Assembly (NCBI GenBank): GCA_017562135.1
Contig: QEYB01001312.1
Location: forward strand, 1,674,001 to 1,738,000
DNA: 64,000 nucleotides
Direction of reading: 5' to 3'
Origin: Dipylidium caninum
Taxonomy: Eukaryota; Platyhelminthes; Cestoda; Cyclophyllidea; Dipylidiidae
Under the pieces are notes generated by a model. It saw only the letters and a list, made by a program, of their open reading frames with translations, had not been told where the DNA came from and made no database searches. How positions within the stretch are numbered: the stretch's first letter is position 1; each line of letters opens with the position of its first letter. This document shows, one piece after another, positions 39,763 through 53,225 of the stretch. The position numbers and the translations under genes are program-made.

Positions 39763-42700
39763 TCAAAAGACAAACCTTTGCTGCCGATGTGGCGAGGACT
39801 TACAGGTTTCCCTCACAAGCCGAGAACCCTCCATGAATTCGTTGAAGTCGATGAGTCCATCACTGTTGAAATCGAGGAGAACTGCTAGTTTGTTGATGGT
39901 TGAAACGGTTGAGGGGACCCCTTTGTCCTCATACAATTTCTTGCACGTCTCCTTAAACTGTCTAACACTGACAAAACCTAAAGGGGACGCAGCCGTTTGC
40001 CCATGCTTGTACATGTTGCCTTCCAAAACGGTTTCAAAGAGGTCACAGAACTTGGAAAGTGACAGCTTACGCGATAACTCAGTTCCGAAACAAAGGTGCC
40101 AGAATCGACACAATCAAATTCTCGCCATGACTCACCATTGTCGTTGTTGTCAAACTGCTTGAAAATCGACACCAACTCATCCAAATCTGTGTAATTCTCG
40201 TCGGTAAATTTTCGTCTCTGTGGGAGTAGGAAGAGAGAGGAGGGTGGGAGCGGAGGCCGTACAAAGACAAACTATGAAACGGGCGTTCTTGTTTGTTTTG
40301 TGTCCAGCTGCGACTGAGAGAGGTATGTTGTAACGTGCGCTCGATATTTTTATTTACAAATTGTAAACTTGTTCTTCTCACTCATTTCGTGGAATTTTCT
40401 CGTGCTGGCATTCCATTTTTATTTTATTTCCCCTCGAAGCGAGATTCAAACAGAGAGCAATTTAAGTAGAATTGTCTTGCACAAGTTGAAATTGAATCAC
40501 AGAGCACCTCAAAAAGTTTCGAAAAGCATAAGTGGGGCATTGGGAGATGTATCCACTACTAAAAATAGCTCGATAGTTGTTCCAAAAGTTTCCTCCTGGC
40601 AATGTGAGCGTCGTCAATGCACTTCGAGGAAGACCACCGGCCCGTGTCAGCAACGAGGAAGAATTAGGAACAACCGTGGAGTCCCAATCCACGCATGCAA
40701 ACAACAACCATTTGTGAAATTGGGTGTAAACTAAGAAGGAGCCCTCCATACGGCTGTGTTAAAGTATCCGCTTACAAAATATGGTAAAGGAAAAAAGTTG
40801 GGCTCCTCTGTGCCGGCCACACGAACAACTGACGCAGCAGCAGACGGTCGAGCGAGTGCTCCAGGAGACAGCGAGTGCGCGTCCGCGTTGCCTCCTCCTC
40901 CTCCTCCTCCTCCTCCTCCTTCGCAATACGCGATCGCCGCCGTTTTCACACCAAATCATCATTTGCAATGATCGCGAGCGATCAAGCAAAGAGGCAGATG
41001 AAAATACTCCCCCAGGACACGCCCATAAATCCAAATTTGATCCCAAAACATTGCGATTAACATATGAGAAAATGCTCAAGGAGTAATTGCATTATTGCTT
41101 CCCACAAGCAAGTTAAAGCATACCAGCGGCGGAGTCCTATTGCCGTGAACTCGATGTCAAGCATGAGGAGAAATTCACGAAGAGGAAACAGCCGGCGCCA
41201 TCGCACTATGACTGCACGATGAAAACGCACGTCGACCACGTAAAGTATTAATTACTGTTGGTAAATTAGCTCTGCATAGTGACATTTTACCACATCCTCC
41301 AAATTCACCCTACATTTCATCGGCGGAGTATCGCCTTTTCTTAATCATGAGTTATTTTTAAAGGAACAGAATGCAATAAACAAAGTAATATCATAAAAGA
41401 CTGGGGATATTTTAATAACTCTAAAGAAAAATGTTCTTTTCAAAAAGACTTATATGATCTGCCGGACCGTTGGCATAAAGTCGTAGATGCAAATGGAAGT
41501 TATTTCGATTGAATATAAAAAAATATTGTAAGAAAATGCGCTCTTTGTTTTCTCCTTATAGTCAATACCCGTTTCATAGTTTCCAACCTAATGGGAGGAC
41601 TGTCTGCTCAACTGCGGAGGCGAAAATTCCCCTGTGCGCAGGGGCAAATCACCGCAGGGGCGCTCGCCTCGTGCGGCCTGGCCACCCAGGCCACCCCGGC
41701 AGTCAGCACCTCGGCCGCCATCAAGGCCTTCGACATTACGGAACGACTCCTCGCACCCACTCATCAACAAGTGGTCGGTCGGGGCAGGGGATGGAGGACG
41801 GTGTTTGACTAACCATTGAATCGGAGAAGATTTCGTGTTTGGGATCAAACATCGACATGTAGAGGATATGCGTTTTGGGCCGGGTTGGCGAGGATTTGAC
41901 CAGAGAGTAGCGCAGAATCCTCCATGGCAGGTTGTGGCCGGCATGTTTCAGCATCACTGCGCACCACTGCGTTATTGTCACTTCACCTGAGGTAGAAAGT
42001 CCTTTCTAGAGAACAGTCCGGACCGCACAATGGCCCCGGACCAAGAGTCTTATCAACGCCCACCCTCTCCCCTTCAAACTTCGTTCCTTACTCGAGGGTT
42101 GGCAAGGTGTGACGCCGGACCGGAGCTGATGGAGGCGACCGCAGCGACGAACGATGTGACCACTGGGCGTAGGGAAGAACGGCAGCAGGGCGCTCTATCA
42201 TCTGCGGCATCGCAACCCAAAACGACTCAAATGATTCCGTCTTGCTTTTTTTGGGCCAAAAGACCGACTATCTCCGTTTACTTTCTAGACTAACAACGTT
42301 ATCCCCGTCCGGATGTTTTTTCTCTCCACTAAGACCCGCCTGCGTCGCATTAACTTAGCAGACAATTTCCTTCTCCCTCAACTGACTCCCTCCGTCCAGG
42401 GCAAGTAATTTACGTAAGCGCAGACGATGGATTGAGCTCTGTGTTATTCAAATGCCCTGTGAGGTGGAACAACTAATTAACAATGCGATTTTTGCACCAC
42501 TCTGAGAAGAATTTCGGCGTCGCACGCATTTTTGTGGTTTCGTAGCAGCAAGGAGTTTTGATTTGCGGAGAAACACCGAAAAGGTTGCCTCACTCTAATC
42601 CTCCGTTTGTGGCCTAAGAGTGGTTGAACTTAGGACTGCCACCTGTCAAGATACCCCGAACACATTTCTCTTGAAAGGCCAAACCTTCTCTTCGGCCCAC

Positions 42701-45700
42701 TGACTCATAAGGTTCTGCTCAGTGGCTCAATTATATAAACACCAGGCTGAGGAGGCTCTCAATTAACTCTCGCTGAAGTATTACAATAAAACAGGGTGAT
42801 CAGGAGCAACGGGGACTCCTCCCTGCCTTCCCGGCGCATACACTGCTGCCTTCCAACCCGACGTGAAGAATTGTTCCGCGTTGAATAAGAACCTGACTTC
42901 ACTATGGACCCTAAGTGGCGCTCATTACATGCATAGCCAAGTAAACACTACGAGCGGAGGCAAGAAGATTCACCAGGTCGGTAGAATGTGGGTCTTTGGT
43001 CGGCCACTGCCTACTCTCGCGTGTGGCTATCTTTCCACATATATCCATGCAGTTTGAATGTTTTTATTCCACTAACCGGTTTTTTGAGGATCGTATTCGT
43101 GGAGAGCAGCGACTATGGAGTCCTTGCGGCTGAGGATTCTCTTCAGCAGCATCCGATAGGCGGCGTCGTTGGGATTTCTACAGTCGAAGCGAAATTATTT
43201 GGGGGAGATCAAAGTAATTGCAAGAATGACATGCATATCATCGGCATGGAGCATAGAAATACTACTTGTCGTCGTCCACCTTTTTCCAGGGGGCATATTC
43301 TGCATCCCGGATCCTCCAGTCCGAAATGTCACCAACTGGGGAATGAGAAGCTTCTCCACAATCCCCTTTTGCCTACTTTTCGTATTCCCTCCATCCTCGG
43401 CCTGCTTCATGGCTCGCGTGTACATGATGGCGGCGGTGCACTCGTCAATTCGTTCACCGTTCCTCGGAGACATCGGGCACGTCGACAACTCGTCGCTTTC
43501 ACATTCCACGGGCTCTGCGATGCTGACCCGCGTCTCCGCGCAGACTTCTCCCATCACGCGTTTTGACGAGAGTCGAACAAAAGCACCGAGGTTGCTCTCC
43601 GGTCCGTAGTAGTTGGAGGCCGAGAACACAGTCAAGACCTATAAAAAGGGCATAGTTTAACCCATTCCTCAACGTCTACTTCCGATCAGGAGACGTTCGG
43701 AGCACCACCACATGCCTACTTTGGAAGAGGGGGGAGGTTGGCTGATCCCCTCCAATCAGCGACAAAGTCACTAAGGAGATTTGAAGCCTGAGATTTGAAG
43801 ATTGACTCTTTAGAATTCCTCATGGGCCATCAGGTGAGTACACTTACGGCATTTTATGGAGAGTAAAAATGAAACGAACTTGGAGCCCCTACTAAAGCTG
43901 GACGGCCCATTTCAATGTGCTCAGTCCTCCTTGGAAAGGCTTTGAATTGCGCTGGGCATTATGGCCCTTTCCTGTTCGGCCACCCGGGCAAGCAAGGTCC
44001 TGGAGTTAACACCATTCTTGGGGACTGACTCGATCCATCACCTTTCAGAATGGATTTTAATGGTAAACGTCTATCGCTTCACGGTACAGCGAATATTGAA
44101 GCTGTCTTGAGAAGTGAAAGAATCTTACGCTCCCCCTTCATGGGCACTTTACAGCGGCTTACTTCTTAGGCATTCCGTAAATACGAGAAAATTTGGCAGA
44201 TCTGGATTCATAAAGAATATTCTGATATGGAGTCGACGGGGGTGGGGAAGATCCGTCTCAGATGTGTTGCCCTTCTTTTTTATTTCTCACTACTTCGTTT
44301 GCGGTTGAAGTAGTCGGATGGGAAATGAAGAGGTTGAAATCAAATTCATTAGTTTGATGAGACCTGAAGGTGTATTATGATTTCATTGTTCCCCGAAGGC
44401 GATGGCGCTAAAATAACAAACTTTCCATCCCGTAAACTTCAGTGTCTAAACTCAGTGGACAGGGTAGCGAGATGGATTCGGCGACGGTGCGGCCGCCACC
44501 ACCAACCTGACCGTTGTGGTCCACTTTCCAGCCGTTGGAGCAGCACTCGTGCGAGCGTATGAGGAAGCCGATCTTCAGGTGGCCGAGCAGACTGGCGGTG
44601 ACGTCGGGCCCGAAATGACTGCCACCGCCGCGTTTGACATTTGGCTTGCATCCTGGCGCACTCTGGGGGTCGCTCCATAATATGTCGAGGACCTGCGGTA
44701 AAATTGCCATCATTGTGACCATTAATTACACGTTTATAGGGCAGTTGCCTCGGGGCGGCGGGAAAGAGCAATTACACTACTGTCGCGGGAAATTTAGTCA
44801 AATTGACCTATTTGCCCTTATAGCTGTCTTTCTACAAAGGACGTCTCTACTACTACATACGCGCTTTCTCTCTCAAAGATTCCTAAAATGTGTATTCATG
44901 TGGGATTAGAGTCCTTCAAAACATTTCTGTCTACTCTTGTCTCCCATTTCCACGCAGTCAAATAAGGCCTCAATGATAAGAGACCTCCTCTTTTGTTCCT
45001 TTTTTTAGCATTTCCCGGGTTGACTTTGTTAAAAGTGAATCATTAGTAATGCAACCTGCCTGTCGCCATTCCTCCATGGAGACGGCCTTTTCGCCTTCTA
45101 GGGGGGGCTGAAGGACTGAGATAAACTGAAATATAAAAGCTCAAAGTGAGAAACCATCTTGAGATAGAAGCCTCTTGAAAATGTGCTTATTTCGGCTTCC
45201 AGCGACTCTGTAGCGGTGAAAGTTGAGGTGAAAGTTGAGTTGAAGAAGTCCATGTTACCAAACAGACTACTTTTATAAAGTTAATTCCAATTTTTGGACG
45301 AGTTACAATCATGCGCAAGCTGACAAGTGACAGTTGACTCATCCTCCATGCAGAGACAGAGGACTTCCACATTTGCCATGACGGTTTTCCACGATCGGCC
45401 TCGATGGGATTTGCGACCAGTGCAGTTCGTCTCATTCAAAAATTTGATCTGCCTTTAAACAAGACGGTTTGCAAGACGATGCGATGGTGGAAGGCTATCA
45501 AAATCACCATTTTCCTGTTCACTTTGGCGATCGCAGCCAGATCAGTTTTCCTCGAGATCCCGCCATGACACACGAGAATGACATCGTCCAAGATGGTGCA
45601 GAGAGGGATGGCACAGAACAGGAGCTCAATCTGCTTCATGATCTTCTTGAATTGCCTCTGAAATATACAAATAGGCATCCGCATGTCATCCGCTTTTGTA

Positions 45701-48700
45701 TGCCCCTTGAAAGGGCGACTTTGAGGAAACTGGAAAGGGCCTCAAAAAGCTGGTGAAACCCGATCGTACGATTAGAGGAGCATTTGGTGTCTAGCTAAAT
45801 AGAAGATCCCGGGCACGGACAGACTGGTAACAAGGGTCGTCATTTCGTCGTAACTTAAGTCCACTTCATTGTGGTCTTTCACTTATAATGTGCCTCCAGT
45901 TAAGAAGAATAAGAGAGCATTCATTTGCCTCAAAAAGGAGCACAGGCACAGTTTGCATGCTTTGGCGTCAACGAGCTAACCACTAAACACTTTATCAACG
46001 GGAGGAGTATTCTCTTGCATAGAGAAATTCGAAATTAGTGTTGAATTTGCAGGGTGTCTGGAAATGAAAAACTCTACAGTACCGAGAACCTTCTGATTGA
46101 ATCTGTCGCTTGGGTCGCAATCTTTCAGGCCGAGGTGGCTCAGCCCGCATAACAATCCGCCAGTGGTCATAACATTCGGGCAGATATTTCCATCTTGCCG
46201 GCTGACAACAAAATTAAATGCTCTTATCATTTATTTACTGTCCTACCTTGTGACCTGCGGACAGCACTCTTACCCGTCGGACTTAACAGGAACAACAACA
46301 CCCAACAGACCCGCGGAACAGGGGAACGGCGGAATAGCGTCACTCACCGGATACTTTGAACGAATTTCGTCTGTGAATCCGTACCTGTGTGGTGGAGGGA
46401 AATGGGCATTAATTCCGGGCTTCCTCTCGGGTGAGAGCAAGTGGTGTTTAGACGTCTTGCCTTTTATTCAGCATGGGGTCCTCGTGGTTGCCACGGTTAA
46501 GAAAAACCGCTGAAGGATGAGCAATGAGGCAGGAAAGTAAGATTGTAAGTACTTCAATGGACCTCCTGCCGCGATCAACGAAGTCGCCATTGAATATGTA
46601 CGGGTTGAAGATATCGGGAAGGCCGTTCTAAAACAAAAACACGAAATGGAGTAAACATAGGCCTCTTCGATACTTTCGGCCGCCGTGTGTGATTACCGTT
46701 TCCTGGATCAGGGGGTATAAATAAAGTATTATCGGTCGAAAATTCATTAAAGAGGCAGAAGATAAGGGGAGGAGGGGACGACTTGCCATCTGGAAGATGT
46801 GGATGAGGTCTTCCACCTGGCCGTGGAGGTCACCGCATATGGTGATGCGCTGTGAAAGAGTCGTCGAGGCCCTCTGAATGTTCGGGAGCGCCTGGAGGAC
46901 GAGGGTTGCTTCCTCCAACACCTCCATTACCAATTCCGAATCCAGCAGCTGAACAAGTTAAAGCCCGTTGAATGCCAATCAAATGCCCCAAGTGGAGTAG
47001 GCACGAGGAGTAGGTAGATTCAGAGCCGTGGAAAAAATATCGACAATGCTTTCGTGGTTAGTTGGCCACCGACTCCGCCTGTACGCAAGGTATCGAGCAG
47101 GACCTCCGCATGCGACTGTGTTCCTTCTCCAGCATCAAGCCTTGCTTTCGTGCTCACACCGCGGGGCAGTAGTCGGAAGTGCGGGCATGGTGAGGCCAAC
47201 TGATGTCTCAGAGTTATGAAATGGACGTTCCGAAGGTGGCTTTTTCTTAATACCAGCCAGTGATAGTCATGAAACGCTACCACTTCTCTGGACGATAAAC
47301 GTCTCTTTTCCCTTATAATGGCTCAGTTTTAAAGGCAGTGAAGCTGACCCTCCTGCGGGTCTGCCGCCAGCAGCAACTTACGATGATTTACAAAAACGCT
47401 TCAACAATAAGTACATGAGGATAGGAATAAATATAAAGGGAGGAAGGCTGAGGTGTCTACATAACTCGAACTGTGACAAAGCGAGGCTGGAATTTTTTCA
47501 CAATGAACTCTTCGCACCAACGAGGGCGCACTTTGACCAGTCGAAAATGGAGTTGGCCACTAGAGACGGACTTCCGGCAGCCACGAGCAGTCATGTTGAG
47601 GACTGGACGCTGAACTCCCACGTCTCAATGCTCTCCTGTTAAATGCGACACAATCTATGGACGTGGGGAGCCCCAAGAATGTCTCTCCGCAACACAGAAA
47701 GGCAAAATCTTTTTTGGTTAAGAGTTGCAGATGAATATCATGAAAGGGCTGGAGGCAAAGATTCGTCCTCATTTAAAGGCACTAACGAGGCGTATAATTG
47801 CATAATTAACTAAGGTTTAAAGAGGCCTGTGGTCCTCCTTCCACCCCAGCCGGTCCACTGCGCGAGGTTGCTCCTCCTATCTGGTGAAAGAAAGGCAGTT
47901 CTCCAAAAAAGTAAACACCCTAACTGATCTCCACCTACTTATGGCTTAAAAAGCTTGCTACTTGAGCTTGTCCTCAGTTACGCCAATGAAGTCTGATTTG
48001 TGCGATTTCCAGGCAGAGCTTTCGCTCTTCCCGTAGAAATTAAGGCACACAAGGAATAGCCTACCTTGTCTTGCTTCTGAAAGTCAATGAGACTTTGGAT
48101 GTAGTCGTTGTTGAAGCGAGAATGCTCATGAGATTCGCGTAGACGAAGGGTACTGTTCTTCCAGCGCGTATCCCCCTTTCCGCCAAGATTTATCTTTTGC
48201 AGACGACGCTCGAAGTTCTGCGAAATGGTGCCTTTCAACTGCGAACGCGTCCTTGCCGCCGGCCACGACGATTGTGAAGTCACTGCTGCATAATGATGAA
48301 ACAGAACCACTTTACTCTCAAGTCAATCGGAGACCTCTATTCTCACTTTCATGCCATTTATAAGATTGTGACAGAAAAACTGCCTCGGGACCGCCGGTAT
48401 TTGTGCCCCATTGCATTACTAAATGTCTGCTGCACAGTCAAAGGTTGACGAGAGTTTTTTGCCCAGGAAGATGGACAAGCGTATCAATGAGTACGTGGAT
48501 GTGGTGACATTTTAAAGATTAGTGAGACCTCTCACCCGCTAAGATGTAAAATTCACAGCCGACTCAGTGGAAAATGTGGGACACAAGTGCTTCGAAGGTA
48601 TGGACGTCCCTAGAAGTGTGCGATCGTTTCAAACCGTTTAAGGACAGCAAAATTCTTCCAGTAGCAATGCTGACCAAAGTGCTTGCTAATCGCAGAGTTA

Positions 48701-50349
48701 CCCAACTTCAGTAAGTGTGTGGGACACCCCCGCGCGGACTCTCACATGAGCCAAAATACGCCATGCGATGGAGGCCAAGGACCTCTTCATGGTTTCCGCA
48801 AGGAGGACGCTTCACATAGGCCGCCAACTACCGACCACGAATAAGAATAATTCTACGCAGGAGGCGTGGAGCTCTTCATAGTGTCAAGAGTGGACCAGGC
48901 AGCTCTGCAAGAGGCTATGCCGAGGAAGCGGTGAAAATGCACTCTTCACAATTGCTACCACCTGCCTTTTGGTACATGAAAATCCCAATTTATGCTTTCT
49001 ACAGTAGGCATTACAACCGACTAAGAGGTGAAAGTGATGATTCCCGAGTTAAGACGATTTGAAATTGATGGATGGACGGGCACATCGGCCCTAACTGCCT
49101 TGCAGAATGTGGCACGAGACAAGAAGGGGAGACAGTTGCTTCTTTCTCACTTAACAGGCCGGACATTTGAAGCACTGTTCAGTAGACAGTTAATAAAGCT
49201 CAAGCCAAAAATATTCTCTCCTTCGAGGGAGTGTTCGGACGGTAGTGAGGACGCGGCTCTCCCAAACTATGCAACAAAGTCGTCCAGAAGCAGACCGACC
49301 GATTTAAAATATTATGGACCTTGACAATCGCGTGGATGTTCGGACATTCACGAATGTCATCCAATGCTCGAGTTCGTTTTGACTGAGGCTCTTCTGAGTG
49401 GTCCTACGACAAAGGATACGGCGGCGAGGTGGCATGAAGGCTCCTTGCTACCTCACTCAGTTGTCTGCCCTACTGCTCGGCAGCGGAGTCCTTAACTAAT
49501 GAAGTTCAAGTTGAGGTGTACAGGTTTTTAGTGCCTGTATTTCATTTGTTTAAATTGCAACGCGAAAATATGCTTATTCTTTTTCTTTCCTTGGTACTAC
49601 TACCGCTCTCATCCCCTTTCATATTACCTCTTGCGTGTGGAAATAGTTGACAAATGCTGCATTTGGTAATCGACGAAACTCCATAACCCCCAAGTCGAAA
49701 GGCACGACGTCGCTGTGCTTCTCTTATTTCAAAATGGCAAAAACTTCGCTTACTTTGCCGAGGAAGCGAACGTCCTGACTCCACTGAAATCATAGTGTTC
49801 TCAAGACTAAACACCACAGGCAGCCAGGTGGAGCACAAAAAAGAAATCCACAAGTTTTTAGGGTTATGAACGAGTTTACCACTTGTCTCCTCATACGCTG
49901 CACGACAGGAACTCCAGTCAACATTACCACACCACGAGACTCACGACTGTAGTTAGTGAGGATCCACGTGAAAAATTCCTTGAGCTGAAACAGATAAATA
50001 AAGTGCCAAGACGGTGTCGCGCCTTCCACGTCTTCATTTTAAGCAAAGGCGCCGCAACTAAGAGCAGGAAGCTTTAAGGTAGTCGGCATTTGTCCGGACT
50101 CGCAGCTGGGCCATGTGTGCTGGGACAACATGGGAACTCAAGAGCGGAAGTGCAGTTGTCTGTGAAGCATCTTTTACTTATTTCACACCAAAGTCTACAT
50201 CGTCATTCGCAGTGGCCTTACTTGGCGTTGCTCGTTCGCTCCACTGTATTCAAAAAACTCGTAGATTTTCCACGCGCACCGTCGACGCATTTCCAGTTCG
50301 GCCTGGTGACGTCTGTACCAGGTCTGTATCAGAAGGGCCGCCTTCAGCG
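39763..50349 (-). CDS. PPEF: RdgC/PPEF-type serine/threonine phosphatase with EF-hands
   Basis: Fourteen minus-strand exons are resolved: 50349-50222, 49984-49945, 48285-48065, 46948-46787, 46627-46461, 46384-46348, 45657-45508, 45107-45060, 44692-44507, 43638-43280, 43177-43077, 41986-41814, 40217-40136 and 39977-39763. All phases agree except across one unresolved linker between 48065 and 46948; the start exon upstream of 50349 is also missing. Order of parts: an IQ motif (LIQTWYRRH), a helical stretch (EFFTWILTNY), the metallophosphatase core (GDLHGQ, GDFVDRG, LNRGNHED, CHGGIS, EEWRQ-VLDILWSDP, LIRSHEC, FSASNYYG), the linker motif NLPWRILRYSLV, then two EF-hands. In flies and mammals these calmodulin-binding phosphatases act in photoreceptors and other sensory neurons. 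Three introns use GC-AG. EF-hand 1 has Gln at loop position 12; EF-hand 2 (DFNSDGLIDFNE) is canonical. A donor-like site near the C-terminus (T|GTAAGT) leaves room for an alternative end. Confidence 0.9.
40891..40920. repeat. CCT trinucleotide microsatellite
   Basis: Ten perfect CCT units inside a PPEF intron. Apparent proline-, serine- or arginine-rich open frames here are artefacts of the repeat. Confidence 0.9.
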
Positions 50350-53225
50350 CTGGAACGGAGAGGAAAGTCAGGCCAACCGCATTCCCTTGCAGCGTCTCCC
50401 CTCACTATCGTTTAATGCGTTTTCCTCATTTCCTCAACCAAACAAGATCCTATTGACACCCATTGCTGCACTGTATTGTTGCTATTTCGTAAGGCTACCT
50501 TTTTTACTTTGTGACCACTTAGCAATTGGAGAAGATCACTTCGAAGTATGTCTGGAAGTACCACAAGAAGATGAAGTGTACATTAGCGACGATGGAAAAC
50601 TGACGGCAGTTTGGACGTGCATAAAGCATCCGTTTGGCGCACTTCTCCCACCGTGTATCCGCATTTACTGCCTGCCTGGGGCATTTTATACTTCAGAATT
50701 GTTCGGTGCACATTAAGAGAAACGTATAATTTAATGGCTCAAGGAAGAGCAGTTGATGAGAGAAAGGGCAGAAATGGAGGCTCACAGATGCATGTCTCGT
50801 TGTCCCTTCTGGCGCCGCTGCAGACTCCTGCTGAAAAGTCCTGGGGAATAAGACAGAGGCACCCACATGAGACCGTATGAAACAGCAATTTCTCCCACGC
50901 AACATTTGACTTTCCAAACCTTTTTTTATTCATCTCTGATGTCACATCCCATTTAGATCGACCTAATTGTTTACCCAAAGCGCTCAGGTAGGACAGTGCT
51001 AATTTCTACTGGATTTGTGAAAATATCTCCTTTCCAAGAATAGAAAGGTGTCCCTAACATCCCATGATAATCTCATTTCGGTTATTGTGAGTCCGTATCA
51101 TTAGCACTATCCGTGATCTCCTCTGTACACAAAGTTCTTATGAAACTCCGACAGTGCATCTCGAGGTTATTTTGAATAGACATCGGCAAAAACGACTGCA
51201 GAACATTCCACTTTATTGTACAAGCATGAATTTGTGTATTACCCCAAAATTTGTGATCACAAAGGCCACTGTGGGGAATCTCAAAGTCACGTTATTAGAC
51301 GTAAGAGGCTAATTAACTCCATAGAATAAGGATTTGCGGGTAGCAAAAGGGTATATTTGGAGTAAACAGGTCACTGTACTACGAGGACTTAACGGTCCTG
51401 CCCATAAAGTTCGCATCTAAATGGGTTCCGGGATGTTCTTCTCCCATCAGCACTCATCACTCGAACGTTTCGCATATTACTAAAAAAGACATCGTTTCTA
51501 CTGTCCACCCTATCCCGTCGCGGTTCGACGTGAGGCAAAATAGCCCGAATATTAATCTGCTTTTTGGTCTTAGGTAGCAGTGAATGAGTGGTGCAGACAC
51601 GCATGTCTACTTAAAGACTCGGATTTTTTGCCATGTAGATAGCCATGAAAAGAAGGAGAGCATACCTCTGGTTTTGCCATGTCTGGGGGAAATGTGATAG
51701 AGGTATTCTCGCCTCTTTGCGAGTCGGCCAACCAGCACTACTCAGGTACACCTCGGGAGTTTATTGGCTGAACATGCGAGCCTTCGCCTGTGTATCATTT
51801 CGCCGAATTACGTGGATGAAACTGAAATTCGTGCTCCCCCGCCACTTGTGGGGACATTTCGATGTAGAAATCATAGCTTCCGTCCAAACCTATTCTTGTC
51901 AAAAAGGGATTTTAAACCATTTTTAAAGAAATGGCCCTAATAAACCATGACAGCGGATGAATTATCCCCTCGCAACGACTATTAACAGAACTTTAATTAT
52001 TTAAGTCATATTTATGAATAGAGAAAAAACACTCGAACTGGCAATAGGAAGAGGCGACTGACAGTCGGCTTGAGCACCGTAGAAGTGAAGGCGGTAGCTC
52101 GTGGAATGGTTTGCCGATTGTCAAGTGGAATGTCTGGCTAGTCGAGACAGACAGAAGCAGCCAAGTCTCGAGGCAGGGTCAGGTCGAAGAATTTGGCAAG
52201 TACGGCGAAGGAGCGGAGAGTACGAGATACGTGGTCGACAAAAAAGAGGGTTGTGGGATGTGTAAAGGCAGGCTGGGCAATAGTCAGCGGATGAACAACG
52301 CGTCGGTGACTATTTCATCGAAGTTAATTTTCGTCGGACCGCGGGGGGGTGGGGGTGGAGCCGGCCAGGAAACCTCGCTTTTGCTGACGATTTCATTTTC
52401 CACCACCCACCGCCTCTGATCGTCTCCGCTTCCCCGCATCTTCCCTGCAAAAATCTCACCACCGCCTACCAGTCTCCCTCCATGGCTGACTCTCAAATAA
52501 GTTTGGTTTTCGGCCGCGGTTCCGGCATCTGTTTCGACCTCCGAAAACTATTCACTTATGTGCATATTTATGCAGTTAGGAGGTTGAGTCCTTTGGTTCC
52601 TCCACCTAGAACACAGAAAATAGGTCGATGGCATTCATCTGGAGATGGGAAGTGCGAATAGGTTATTATCATTAAGCCATGGCAGTTTTGGTGCCCTGGG
52701 GCGTGGTCCGAGATTTGCATTACTTAGCTAAAGTAAAATAAGATGGGGGACTGAAGAAAGGGCTAAGTAAACATGCAAACTAATTAACAATTGCTCCGAC
52801 TCAGTACTTGGGCCTTTGTGGCCAAAAATACCTCCCAACCGTATATTTTTCTAGCACTCCGAGCACCGGACTTTTAAAAATCCAAATTGAGAAAGAAACG
52901 TAATATCGCAGAACGGTGACCCGACAACTGCCAAAAAAAGTATAAAGACCTCCGGTAGACCATATCGGAGGACTAGTGTTCAGCTCTTCAAGCTTTAAAC
53001 ATCCCCACTGGTCAATTAGCCCTTCAGGGCAAGTGACGAGCCCAAGAAATATCACTTTAAGTTAATTAATAAGTAAAAGACTGTTCACTGATTATAAGCT
53101 CCAATTTTTGCCTTCCATTTGTCCGAAACAATGTTACTAAAAGGACAAACACTGTGAAAAGTGAAAGGATGGGGAAGAACTGTTCATTTCTTGTGTTGAT
53201 TTATAAAACACCGGACCACGCCCCT
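50350..53225. other. Interval upstream of the resolved PPEF exons
   Basis: About 2.9 kb between the IQ exon and the small unrecognised gene. The missing first PPEF exon should be on the minus strand here or further up, but no convincing ATG-donor exon was identified. Open frames on the plus strand opposite the IQ exon are shadows. Confidence 0.5.

Noticed and set aside
45976..46230. 84-codon minus-strand frame within PPEF
   Set aside because: The flanking exons join directly with exact family spacing, so this is intron.
47345..47460. Candidate PPEF linker exon containing a VEAF-like sequence
   Set aside because: It resembles the expected motif, but the only donor leaves the wrong phase for the next exon at 46948.
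47520..47620. Second candidate PPEF linker exon (SGQLHFRLV)
   Set aside because: Weak resemblance to the SYxGPxLxFPL motif, needs a gap and has no clear exon edges.
50090..50716. 208-codon plus-strand open frame
   Set aside because: Antisense to the PPEF IQ exon; no domain and no splice support.
52801..53055. 84-codon minus-strand frame
   Set aside because: Could be a further exon of the small gene at 53.2-53.9 kb, but no acceptor and phase combination was convincing.
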